From an uncultured Bacteroidota bacterium (GTDB lineage: Bacteria; Bacteroidota; Bacteroidia; Flavobacteriales; Flavobacteriaceae), in the NCBI GenBank assembly GCA_903819815.1, contig CAIJFC010000286.1:1-5606 (forward strand): a DNA stretch of 5,606 bases. The letters are read 5' to 3'. The position numbers and the translations under genes are program-made. Within the stretch, counting starts at the first letter, position 1. Each line of letters starts with the position of its first letter. The notes under the pieces were generated by a model. It ran no database searches and had not been told where the DNA came from. It saw only the letters and a list, made by a program, of their open reading frames with translations. Shown in pieces: positions 1 to 5,606 of this stretch.

Positions 1-2
1 GT

Positions 3-74
3 ACTCATATTATGATACTAAGTAAATATAAATGGATCAATGTTAATTTACCTAAAATTATAATTGATAAATAG
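3..74 (+). CDS. Possible 3' end of an upstream gene (partial)
   Basis: One plus-strand frame is open from the window edge to a TAG at 72-74, giving about 23 codons that end in WINVNLPKIIIDK. The other two plus-strand frames hit stops within the first 25 bases. The stretch has ordinary residue composition and stops 40 bases before the next gene, so it could be the carboxy terminus of a gene transcribed in the same direction. It is too short to assign a family, and an open run of this length in A+T-rich DNA can arise by chance. Confidence 0.3.
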   Translation, partial: THIMILSKYKWINVNLPKIIIDK

Positions 75-94
75 AATTTAAAGAGGTAATTTTA
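64..94 (+). promoter_or_regulatory. Candidate flavobacterial promoter for the transglycosylase gene
   Basis: A TTG at 64-66 is followed after 20 bases by TAATTTTA at 87-94. This matches the Bacteroidota consensus TTG-N17-23-TAnnTTTG except for A in place of the final G. It would place the transcription start near position 100 and give a leader of about 15 bases. The last element base is off consensus and the region is very A+T-rich, so this is a weak call. Confidence 0.3.
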
Positions 95-114
95 TAACTA
101 TTAAAATAAATAAA

Positions 115-1005
115 ATGAAAATGAATTGGATTAAAAAGTCGGTACTATTAATTGTCATAATTTCTGTTTGTGGCCTATTGATTTTCGCCATTTCTAATGA
201 AAATAAAAATAAAATTACTCACGAAGGAACGACTTATTATTTTCCAACTAAGGTTGATTTTGCAGGCGAAAATATGCCTTTGGAACTACCCGATGTTAGA
301 GAGCGTTTTGATCGAGAATTGCTGGTTAATGCCAACTTACATGCCTCTACAATTTTGATTATAAAAAGAGCCAATAGAGCTTTTAAGATTATCGAACCGA
401 TATTAGAAAAAAATGAGGTTCCAAATGATTTTAAATATTTAGCAGTAATTGAAAGTTCTTTAATTAACGCTGTTTCCCCAGCTGGAGCAAAAGGAGTTTG
501 GCAATTTATGCCAGCTACCGCGAAGGAAATCGGGATGGAAGTTAATGATTGTGTTGACGAAAGATACCATTTAGAAAAATCGACCGAAGCTGCTTGTAAA
601 TTTCTTTTGGCAGCTAAAGCAAAATTTGGCTCTTGGACTTTAGCAGCCGCATCTTATAATGGAGGAATTACAGGCGTTAACAAACAAATTGACCTTCAAA
701 AAGTATCCAATTATTATGATTTATTATTGAATGATGAAACGTCAAGATATGTGTTTAGGATTTTGGCATTGAAAGAAATTATGAAGGCGCCAGAGAAATT
801 TGGATTTGAAATTAGTAAACAAGATTTGTATGAATTGTATCCAACGCGTAAAATTGAAATTGATACCACTATTACTAATCTGGCCGATTTTGCAATACGT
901 CAAGGTGTAAATTATAAGATATTGAAATTGTATAATCCTTGGTTGAGGGATATAAAATTAGAAAATAAAATTAGAAAAAAATACTTGATTGAACTTCCTA
1001 AATAA
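115..1005 (+). CDS. Membrane-anchored lytic transglycosylase, GH23/MltD-like
   Basis: This is probably a peptidoglycan lytic transglycosylase, cutting the MurNAc-GlcNAc bond to leave a 1,6-anhydro-muramyl end in the periplasm. Residues 7-26 form a hydrophobic signal peptide or anchor after a lysine-rich start. The cysteine at 19 is preceded by valine, so no good lipobox is present. The SLT domain spans about residues 95-225, with predicted catalytic Glu113 in VIESS, GVWQFMPATA at 127-136 and AAASYNGG at 177-184. Residues about 247-296 (LADFAIRQGV, LYNPWLRDI, KKYLIELPK) resemble a diverged LysM-like or MltD-type tail. At 296 residues it is shorter than MltD proteins with several LysM repeats. 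An in-frame stop at 79-81 leaves ATG 115 as the first start, with ATG 121 as an alternative. No Shine-Dalgarno is visible, as is usual in this phylum. Family is secure; substrate preference and partners are unknown. Confidence 0.93.
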   Translation: MKMNWIKKSVLLIVIISVCGLLIFAISNENKNKITHEGTTYYFPTKVDFAGENMPLELPDVRERFDRELLVNANLHASTILIIKRANRAFKIIEPILEKNEVPNDFKYLAVIESSLINAVSPAGAKGVWQFMPATAKEIGMEVNDCVDERYHLEKSTEAACKFLLAAKAKFGSWTLAAASYNGGITGVNKQIDLQKVSNYYDLLLNDETSRYVFRILALKEIMKAPEKFGFEISKQDLYELYPTRKIEIDTTITNLADFAIRQGVNYKILKLYNPWLRDIKLENKIRKKYLIELPK

Positions 1006-1024
1006 ATACTATATTTTATTTAGG
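997..1024. terminator. Inverted repeat over two convergent stop codons, putative bidirectional terminator
   Basis: CCTAAATAAA at 997-1006 and TTTATTTAGG at 1015-1024 are perfect reverse complements: a 10-bp stem with an 8-base loop. The left arm contains the TAA stop of the transglycosylase (1003-1005), and the TAG stop of maf (complement of 1009-1011) lies in the loop. The stem is mostly A-T with two terminal G-C pairs and lacks a long T tract on either side, so it is weak by the standard intrinsic-terminator model. Its position, where two transcripts meet, makes bidirectional termination the likeliest role. Confidence 0.5.
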
Positions 1025-1599
1025 TTTAGTAAATAATTAAATACTTTGTCAGTAGGCATTCCCATTACATTTGCATAGGAACCTTCAATTTTAGAAACCC
1101 CAACAAAACCAATCCATTCTTGAATTCCGTAGGCGCCAGCTTTGTCGAATGGTTTGTAATTTTTCAGATAATAATGAATGCTTTCGTCACTTAATGTTGA
1201 AAAAGTAACTTTCGTGATTTCATGAAAAACGGTATTATTTCTTGTTGTTTTGAAACATACTGAAGTGATAACTTCATGTGTTTCGTTGGATAGCGTTTTT
1301 AATATTTGAAAAGCGTCATCGTAGTCTTTTGGTTTTCCCAAGGCTTTGTTATTGTGCCAAACAATGGTGTCGCTGGTTACTAAAATTTCATTTTCGTTTA
1401 ATTCTCCCTCGAATGCATTTGCTTTAAGCGCAGCTAAATAATCAGTTATTTCGTGGGCTTTTAAATGTTCTGGATAAATTTCTTCAATTTCTTTTAAACG
1501 TATTTCGAAATCTAAATCTAAATCTTTGAAAAATTGTTGTCGTCTCGGAGATCCTGAAGCTAAAATTATCTTATAATTTTTCAATTTTTCCTTAAGCAT
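1009..1599 (-). CDS. maf: Maf-family nucleoside triphosphate pyrophosphatase
   Basis: Maf proteins hydrolyse dTTP, UTP or modified nucleotides to the monophosphate and diphosphate in the cytoplasm. They act in nucleotide-pool housekeeping, and B. subtilis Maf is linked to septation arrest. The 196 residues match the family's usual length. Family signatures are in order: the phosphate-binding loop LASGSPRR at 13-20, SDTIVW at 76-81 with Asp77 as the likely catalytic base, LGKP at 87-90, DKAGAYGIQ at 152-160 and IEGSYANVMGMP at 171-182. The GIQ glutamine fits the dTTP/UTP-preferring branch better than the m7GTP (YceF) branch, which is an inference. It is the last gene of the minus-strand cluster. 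Its ATG overlaps the end of the upstream UbiA-family gene (ATGCTTAA, 8 bases), which suggests translational coupling. It ends 3 bases from the convergent transglycosylase stop. Confidence 0.95.
   Translation of the reverse strand: MLKEKLKNYKIILASGSPRRQQFFKDLDLDFEIRLKEIEEIYPEHLKAHEITDYLAALKANAFEGELNENEILVTSDTIVWHNNKALGKPKDYDDAFQILKTLSNETHEVITSVCFKTTRNNTVFHEITKVTFSTLSDESIHYYLKNYKPFDKAGAYGIQEWIGFVGVSKIEGSYANVMGMPTDKVFNYLLNLNKI
1508..1525 (-). repeat. Three perfect copies of a hexamer inside maf
   Basis: AAATCT occurs three times in tandem on the plus strand, encoding the alternating DLDLD run at Maf residues 26-30. The unit is two codons, so slippage would add or remove Leu-Asp pairs without breaking the frame. 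With only three copies it is most likely incidental to the local protein sequence. Confidence 0.6.
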
Positions 1600-2521
1600 T
1601 GTGACGAATATTTAAACTAATAACCAATATTGATAGATAAGCAAAAAATAAGATCCATTTTAAAATCATATACAAATGGCGAAATTCTTTGGGCTCATTT
1701 GCCTTAAATAGTTTTATCGAAAAATAGATTAAAGGGAGTATAGTAAATAGTATCCCATAAATTAAACTGTAAAGTAATTTTGTATCAAATAAGTAAACTT
1801 TCAGATAATAAAACACGCAAAATATCGGAATTAAACTTAGTATATAAACTACTTTCTTCGCTTTATCAATGCCTAATGCAATCGCTAAAGTGTTTAACCC
1901 TTGACTTTTGTCTCCCTCGATATTTTCAATATCAGAAACCAATTCAATCAATAATGAAATTATAAATGTAAAAATGGCGTAATCAATTAATATGCTAAAA
2001 TTAATTCCCATTACTGTTTGATTTACATCAAATGTTACTGGTAATAAATCGAAAAGGCCAATAATCAATAAGTAAATTGAACTTACAAATGCAATAATAA
2101 TATTGCCTACCAAAATACTATTTTTCATACTTGAGGCATAAAAATAGAGTGTTGAAGCAATTAAAATAAATAGAATGGCAAAATTAGGTTTCTGAATTAC
2201 ATTTGATAAATAAAACCCAATAGAAACCCCTATAAATGTGAATGCTATGTACAAATTGTAGGCTAAATTTTCTGATACAAATTTGCCTACTACTTGAAAT
2301 TTTGGTTTGTTCTCTGCATCGGAATCTTGTTGAAAAATAGCGTTAATTATTGCTCCTCCTGCTGCTAAACAAATGGTTGAAAATACTAGTAAAATGTATT
2401 GCCAATCGGCGAGTGACAAGGGAATATTTTGAAGTTTTAGAAAACCGTATCTGAAAATTAATTGCATGAAAGCAATAAGTAATAAATGCCGGTAACGTAT
2501 TAGTTTTAAGTAATTTATCAT
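1592..2521 (-). CDS. UbiA-family prenyltransferase-like membrane protein with altered active-site motifs
   Basis: UbiA-family enzymes transfer a prenyl chain from its diphosphate to an acceptor within the membrane. Flavobacterial homologues of this type are usually named geranylgeranylglycerol-phosphate geranylgeranyltransferase, though the true substrate is unproven. The 309-residue product has about nine hydrophobic segments (roughly 9-27, 39-60, 88-107, 112-131, 136-159, 174-195, 225-245, 250-270, 284-304). The first motif region reads NAIFQQDSDAENKP at 60-73, where the family pattern is NDxxDxxxD. Asn60 and Asp68 remain, but the expected aspartates at 61 and 64 are Ala and Gln. The second region reads SDIENIEGD at 196-204, keeping Asp197 and Asp204 with Asn200 where Asp is usual. 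NKP, VVGK (77-80) and the GLNTLAIALG stretch (208-217) are retained. The reading frame is intact. It starts 15 bases after the phosphatase stop and overlaps maf by 8 bases. Family is sure; catalytic activity is doubtful. Confidence 0.85.
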   Translation of the reverse strand: MINYLKLIRYRHLLLIAFMQLIFRYGFLKLQNIPLSLADWQYILLVFSTICLAAGGAIINAIFQQDSDAENKPKFQVVGKFVSENLAYNLYIAFTFIGVSIGFYLSNVIQKPNFAILFILIASTLYFYASSMKNSILVGNIIIAFVSSIYLLIIGLFDLLPVTFDVNQTVMGINFSILIDYAIFTFIISLLIELVSDIENIEGDKSQGLNTLAIALGIDKAKKVVYILSLIPIFCVFYYLKVYLFDTKLLYSLIYGILFTILPLIYFSIKLFKANEPKEFRHLYMILKWILFFAYLSILVISLNIRHNA

Positions 2522-2536
2522 TGAATTTTAATAGGT

Positions 2537-3064
2537 TTAATCGTGTTTTCCATTATAATAAAGATGCCATTTTCCTTGAACTTTCATGACTTGTTCAATC
2601 ACATCGCGAACAGCGCCTTTTCCTCCATTTACGTGAGAAATATAATTGGAAATAGACTTAATTTCAGGAGCCGAATCTTGAGGGCATGTTGGTAATCCAA
2701 CCAGTTTCATCACATGAAAATCGGGGATATCGTCACCCATATAAAGCACTTTTTTAGGAGAAATGGAATACAATTCACAATATTCTTTAAAAGTTTCTAC
2801 TTTGTCAGGCGAGCCCAAATAGATATCGGTAATACCAAGATTTCTCAATCGGATGCGCACCCCTTCATTGCTTCCGCCAGAAATAATACACACCTTATAG
2901 CCACTTTCAATTGCTGCTTTCATCGCATATCCATCTCGAATATTCATTTTACGAAGCATTTCACCCGTTGGGGATATATTTACGGAACCATCAGTAAGTA
3001 CGCCATCTACGTCGAAAATGAATGTGGTAATATCATTCATTATTTCTTTATAACTTTTTGCCAT
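2537..3064 (-). CDS. KdsC-like HAD-family phosphatase
   Basis: This cytoplasmic HAD phosphatase belongs to the cap-less (C0) KdsC family, whose best-known member removes phosphate from KDO 8-phosphate in the lipopolysaccharide inner-core pathway. All HAD motifs are present: DVDGVLTDG at 18-26 with nucleophile Asp18 and acid/base Asp20, Ser62 in ISGGS, Lys88 in SPDKVETF, and GDDIPD at 110-115 with Mg-binding acids. NIRDGYAMK at 41-49 and GGKGAVRDV at 147-155 are KdsC-type signatures. The 175 residues fit a stand-alone KdsC and leave no room for a fused isomerase. The loop after motif II reads SGGS where E. coli KdsC has TGRK, so a related sugar-acid phosphate is possible. No kdsA, kdsB or kdsD lies in the window. 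Its start overlaps the end of the DUF2520 gene by 17 bases, which suggests coupled translation. Family is confident; substrate is not. Confidence 0.9.
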   Translation of the reverse strand: MAKSYKEIMNDITTFIFDVDGVLTDGSVNISPTGEMLRKMNIRDGYAMKAAIESGYKVCIISGGSNEGVRIRLRNLGITDIYLGSPDKVETFKEYCELYSISPKKVLYMGDDIPDFHVMKLVGLPTCPQDSAPEIKSISNYISHVNGGKGAVRDVIEQVMKVQGKWHLYYNGKHD

Positions 3065-3821
3065 TATTTTGAATAGATTGGGTTAATATTTTATAAATAT
3101 TTTTTTGATTTCCATCAGTTAGGAACGCCAAATGGGAATTTATAGTTTCTTCATCATTTCTTATTGCGGGTCCTGTTTGTGCTTCTAAAGGCGACAATCG
3201 ATTTATTTTTTCTGCTGTTTCCGTGATTAAAGGGAATAAGATTTCAAATGGGATTTTATTTTCTATGCAAATATCGTTTCCAATTTGGTAAAGATTATTA
3301 GTGAAATTATTCACAAATACTGCCGCCACATGCACTGCTTTTCTTTGTTTAGTATTAATTTCGTAAACCGATTTAGAAATTGAATTTGCCACATTTTTTA
3401 ATAGTTCTAAATCAGTTACGTTTTCACTTTCTATGCAAATGGGAATTGATTTAAAATTGACTGCTACATTCTTTGAAAATGTTTGTAAGGGATAAAAAAC
3501 ACCCTTTCTATTATTTGAATTGATAACTTCTAATGAAACGGCACCCGAGGTATGAACAACTAATTTATTTTTAAACGGTATTTTCTCTGAAACTTCAGCT
3601 ACAGCATTATCTGAAACTGCAATTAGGTAGATGTCGGCTTCTTTTAAACTGTTCCAATCAGAACAAATAATATTGGAATCCAATAGATTTGAAAGTGCAT
3701 TATTTTTTCTTGAAAATACAGTTGTAATTTCAATTTCAGCACCTTCGGTAATAGATTTCTGAAAAGCTACAATTAAATGTTGAGCTACATTTCCAGATCC
3801 AATTATGCCTATTTTTATCAT
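3048..3821 (-). CDS. DUF2520 / Rossmann-fold NAD(P)-binding protein
   Basis: The 257-residue protein has the two-domain build of the DUF2520 family: an amino-terminal Rossmann domain resembling ProC or F420-dependent NADP reductases, then a helical carboxy-terminal domain. Visible landmarks are the dinucleotide-binding loop GIIGSGNVAQHL at 5-16, AVSDNAV at 68-74, VVHTSGA at 88-94, VFYPLQTFSK at 108-117, HVAAVFVNNFTNN at 164-176 and QTGPAIRND at 215-223. The last two lie where related dehydrogenases build the substrate site and dimer interface. The family has no established reaction, so an NAD(P)-dependent oxidoreductase is an inference from fold. It is the first gene of the minus-strand cluster, reading away from the ResB-CcsA gene. 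It starts at an ATG preceded by A-rich sequence without a Shine-Dalgarno, immediately before the Rossmann strand, so the start is well placed. Confidence 0.9.
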   Translation of the reverse strand: MIKIGIIGSGNVAQHLIVAFQKSITEGAEIEITTVFSRKNNALSNLLDSNIICSDWNSLKEADIYLIAVSDNAVAEVSEKIPFKNKLVVHTSGAVSLEVINSNNRKGVFYPLQTFSKNVAVNFKSIPICIESENVTDLELLKNVANSISKSVYEINTKQRKAVHVAAVFVNNFTNNLYQIGNDICIENKIPFEILFPLITETAEKINRLSPLEAQTGPAIRNDEETINSHLAFLTDGNQKNIYKILTQSIQNNGKKL

Positions 3822-3970
3822 TTTGCTAAATTATTGATTTTTTTTAAACTAATTCTAATTTCGTTATTTAAAAAACATCACTTAAAAAATTCTTAAATAC
3901 GAGTTCAAAGCAAAGAATTTAACAAATTTGAATTACTTTTGTACCACTTTTGAAATAATACCATCTCATA
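3822..3970. promoter_or_regulatory. Divergent intergenic spacer between the DUF2520 and ResB-CcsA genes
   Basis: This 149-base, very A+T-rich stretch must hold promoters for both the minus-strand four-gene cluster and the plus-strand cytochrome maturation gene. I see a good candidate element only for the plus strand. On the minus strand there is no clean TTG-N17-23-TAnnTTTG pair, only partial matches. The 8-base palindrome CAAATTTG at 3923-3930 is too short to call an operator. No RNA gene, attachment site or small reading frame is convincing. Confidence 0.6.
3934..3941 (+). promoter_or_regulatory. Candidate -7 promoter element for the ResB-CcsA gene
   Basis: TACTTTTG is an exact match to the Bacteroidota -7 consensus TAnnTTTG and lies 29 bases before the ATG, leaving a short leader. 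No TTG is found 17-23 bases upstream, so the -33 half is missing or degenerate. A second partial copy, CACTTTTG at 3945-3952, follows 11 bases later. No Shine-Dalgarno is seen between here and the start codon, as is usual for the phylum. Confidence 0.42.
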
Positions 3971-5606
3971 ATGGATAAAAAAATACTTTCTTTTTTGTTT
4001 TCTACGCGATTAATGGCTTTTTTATTTTTGTCATTTGCAATAGCAATGATATGCGGTACTTTTATCGAAAGTAAATACAATACCGATACTGCTAGAATTT
4101 GGATTTATAATGCCTGGTGGTTTGAAGCAATTATGGGATTTTTCCTAATAAATTTTGCTGGAAACATAAAAAGATACCAACTTTTACGAAAAGAAAAATG
4201 GGCTACTTTACTACTTCATATTTCTTTTATTTTTACTCTTTCAGGAGCATTTATAACCCGTTATATTAGCTATGAAGGCGTAATGCCAATTCGTGAAGGT
4301 GCCTCAGAAAATAAGTTTTATTCTGATAAAATGTTTCTGACTGTTTTTGTAGATGGTGATTATCAAGGTCAAATGAGAAGGCGCGTTTTTGAAAAATCGT
4401 TGTTGCTTTCCCCAGTTACCAATAATAATTTTTCTATTTCAAATAATTTTGACACTACGCAATTTGAGATTTCCTACAAAGATTATTTATTGGGTGCCAC
4501 CAAAACAATCAAGCCAGATCCAAAAGGAGAATTGTATTTTAAAATGGTAGAATCGGGAGACGGTACCCGTCACGAGCATTATTTGAAAGAAGGCGAAGTT
4601 CAAAATATTCACAACATGCTATTCTCCTTAAATAAATTTGTAAAAGGGGCAACCAATATTACTATAACTGAAAATTCATCGACCATTCAAACTCCATTTG
4701 ACGGACAATTTATGCGAATGGCGGATCAATTTAAAGGGTCAGTTGCAAAAGATTTAGTTCAACCATTAATGATGCGTTCTTTGTATAATGTGGGTGGAAC
4801 ACAATTTGTTTTTCCAGATCCAGCAATCAAAGGTTCCATTTCTTATGTTGCTAAAAATGATTACAAGGCTAAAAGTCATGAGGATGCTTTGGTGTTAAAT
4901 TTACAAGCCGAAGGTCAAAATAAAGAAGTTACTTTATTGGGTACAAAAGGATCGGTAGGGGAGTCACAAGTGGTAAAAATTGGAAAAATAGAATATACTT
5001 TTTTCTTTGGCAGCAAAGCCTATTCCTTGCCTTTTAATATAAAACTTAATGATTTTAAAGCGTTGAAATATCCTGGAACAGAGAAAAGTTATTCCGCTTT
5101 TGAAAGCGATGTAACTGTTCAAGATGGTAAATCCAAATTCGATGCTAAAATTTATATGAATCATATTTTGGACCATCAAGGATATCGATTTTTCCAATCT
5201 TCATTTGATCCAGATGAAAAAGGAACTATTCTATCTGTAAATCACGATTTTTGGGGAACTTTGATAACGTATATTGGGTATTTTATGTTGTTTTTTGGAA
5301 TGATGTCGATTTTATTTACCAAGCACTCTCGTTTTGCTGATATAAAAAGAAAATTGGAAGTGGTAAAATTGAAAAAGTCAAAATTAATTACGATTGTATT
5401 GTTATTATTGAGTTGTAGTGTTTTCTCACAACATAAAGAGGAAAAAATATCTGTAAAACAAATAGATTCATTGCTTTTAAAATTCAAAGTTTCAGAGGAA
5501 CATGCTGCAAAATTTGGAAGATTAGTTATTCAAGATGCTGGCGGTAGAATGAAACCTTTAAATACATTCTCCTCAGAATTATTGCGAAAAGTGAGTCATA
5601 AAGATA
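3971..5606 (+). CDS. ccsA: Fused ResB-CcsA cytochrome c biogenesis protein (3' end beyond window)
   Basis: This is the amino-terminal 545 codons of a system II cytochrome c synthase, which carries haem across the membrane and attaches it to apocytochromes in the periplasm. In Bacteroidota the ResB (Ccs1) and CcsA parts are usually one protein of roughly 1,000 residues, so about half is visible. The ResB-like part has membrane segments near 8-28, 44-63 and 76-96, with His83 in the third (LLLHISFIFTLSGAF). A large periplasmic domain follows to about 425, containing YRFFQSSFD at 405-413 and VNHDFWGT at 423-430 with His425. The fourth segment is near 429-449. After a lysine-rich stretch (459-471), a short hydrophobic segment at 472-486 leads into FGRLVIQDAGGRMKPLNTFS at 515-534, typical of the start of the CcsA half. 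The WWD haem-handling motif would lie beyond the window. There is no frameshift, and the frame is open to the edge. ATG 3971 sits directly before the first membrane segment. Confidence 0.92.
   Translation, partial: MDKKILSFLFSTRLMAFLFLSFAIAMICGTFIESKYNTDTARIWIYNAWWFEAIMGFFLINFAGNIKRYQLLRKEKWATLLLHISFIFTLSGAFITRYISYEGVMPIREGASENKFYSDKMFLTVFVDGDYQGQMRRRVFEKSLLLSPVTNNNFSISNNFDTTQFEISYKDYLLGATKTIKPDPKGELYFKMVESGDGTRHEHYLKEGEVQNIHNMLFSLNKFVKGATNITITENSSTIQTPFDGQFMRMADQFKGSVAKDLVQPLMMRSLYNVGGTQFVFPDPAIKGSISYVAKNDYKAKSHEDALVLNLQAEGQNKEVTLLGTKGSVGESQVVKIGKIEYTFFFGSKAYSLPFNIKLNDFKALKYPGTEKSYSAFESDVTVQDGKSKFDAKIYMNHILDHQGYRFFQSSFDPDEKGTILSVNHDFWGTLITYIGYFMLFFGMMSILFTKHSRFADIKRKLEVVKLKKSKLITIVLLLLSCSVFSQHKEEKISVKQIDSLLLKFKVSEEHAAKFGRLVIQDAGGRMKPLNTFSSELLRKVSHKD

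Noticed and set aside
15..114. Possible small RNA or riboswitch before the transglycosylase gene
   Set aside because: No stable G-C stem or known riboswitch core is visible; the region is low-complexity A+T-rich sequence.
1780..1965. 61-codon plus-strand open frame
   Set aside because: It lies wholly antisense to the UbiA-family gene, whose membrane-protein sequence is clearly coding; the translation resembles no family.
2714..3076. 120-codon plus-strand open frame
   Set aside because: It is antisense to the KdsC-like phosphatase, whose HAD motifs fix the coding strand; the product looks like an antisense shadow rich in His, Phe and Ile.
3892..3926. Possible minus-strand promoter (TTTG, 23-base spacer, TATTTAAG)
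   Set aside because: The -7 half mismatches the TAnnTTTG consensus at two fixed positions and the spacer is at the limit, so it is not listed as a feature.
3903..3932. Short TTCAAA / TTTGAA inverted repeat and CAAATTTG palindrome in the divergent spacer
   Set aside because: The arms are 6-8 bases of A+T-rich sequence, which is expected by chance here, and no longer symmetry extends from them.
4964..5197. 77-codon minus-strand open frame
   Set aside because: It is antisense to the periplasmic domain of the ResB-CcsA gene, with no recognisable domain.
5242..5487. 81-codon minus-strand open frame
   Set aside because: It is antisense to the ResB-CcsA gene across its fourth membrane segment, and its composition is that of reverse-complemented coding DNA.

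Overview
The window looks like a chromosomal core region of a Flavobacterium-like member of the Bacteroidota (Flavobacteriia). The evidence is the strongly A+T-rich sequence, A-rich start regions without Shine-Dalgarno sequences, TAnnTTTG-type promoter motifs, and a gene set typical of flavobacteria: a MltD-like transglycosylase, a UbiA-Maf-KdsC-like-DUF2520 cluster, and a fused ResB-CcsA cytochrome c maturation protein. I see no insertion sequence, phage gene, CRISPR array, tRNA or rRNA.

Layout. Positions 1-74 may hold the last codons of an upstream plus-strand gene. Positions 115-1005 (plus) encode a membrane-anchored lytic transglycosylase. It converges on a four-gene minus-strand cluster with only 3 bases between the two stop codons, and a perfect 10-bp inverted repeat spans that junction. 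In transcription order the cluster is a DUF2520 Rossmann-fold protein (3821-3048), a KdsC-like HAD phosphatase (3064-2537), a UbiA-family polytopic membrane protein (2521-1592) and a Maf nucleotide pyrophosphatase (1599-1009). The genes overlap by 17 and 8 bases or are 15 bases apart, so they are almost certainly co-transcribed. A 149-base divergent spacer (3822-3970) separates this cluster from the plus-strand ResB-CcsA gene, which starts at 3971 and runs off the end after 545 codons. The spacer is the longest gene-free stretch.

How the genes work together. Most products act at or near the cell envelope: peptidoglycan cleavage, a possible lipid prenyltransferase, a phosphatase of the sugar-acid (KDO-type) family, and assembly of c-type cytochromes in the periplasm. 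Maf clears non-canonical or excess nucleotides and has been linked to division arrest. The tight arrangement of the four minus-strand genes suggests co-expression, but the sequence does not show a shared pathway.

I did not find a clearly new multi-gene system. The most interesting observation is that the UbiA-family protein keeps an intact reading frame and family architecture but has lost several aspartates of its Mg2+/diphosphate-binding motifs. Second is a signal-peptide-like segment at the ResB/CcsA junction of the fusion protein, and third is the hairpin that embeds both convergent stop codons.
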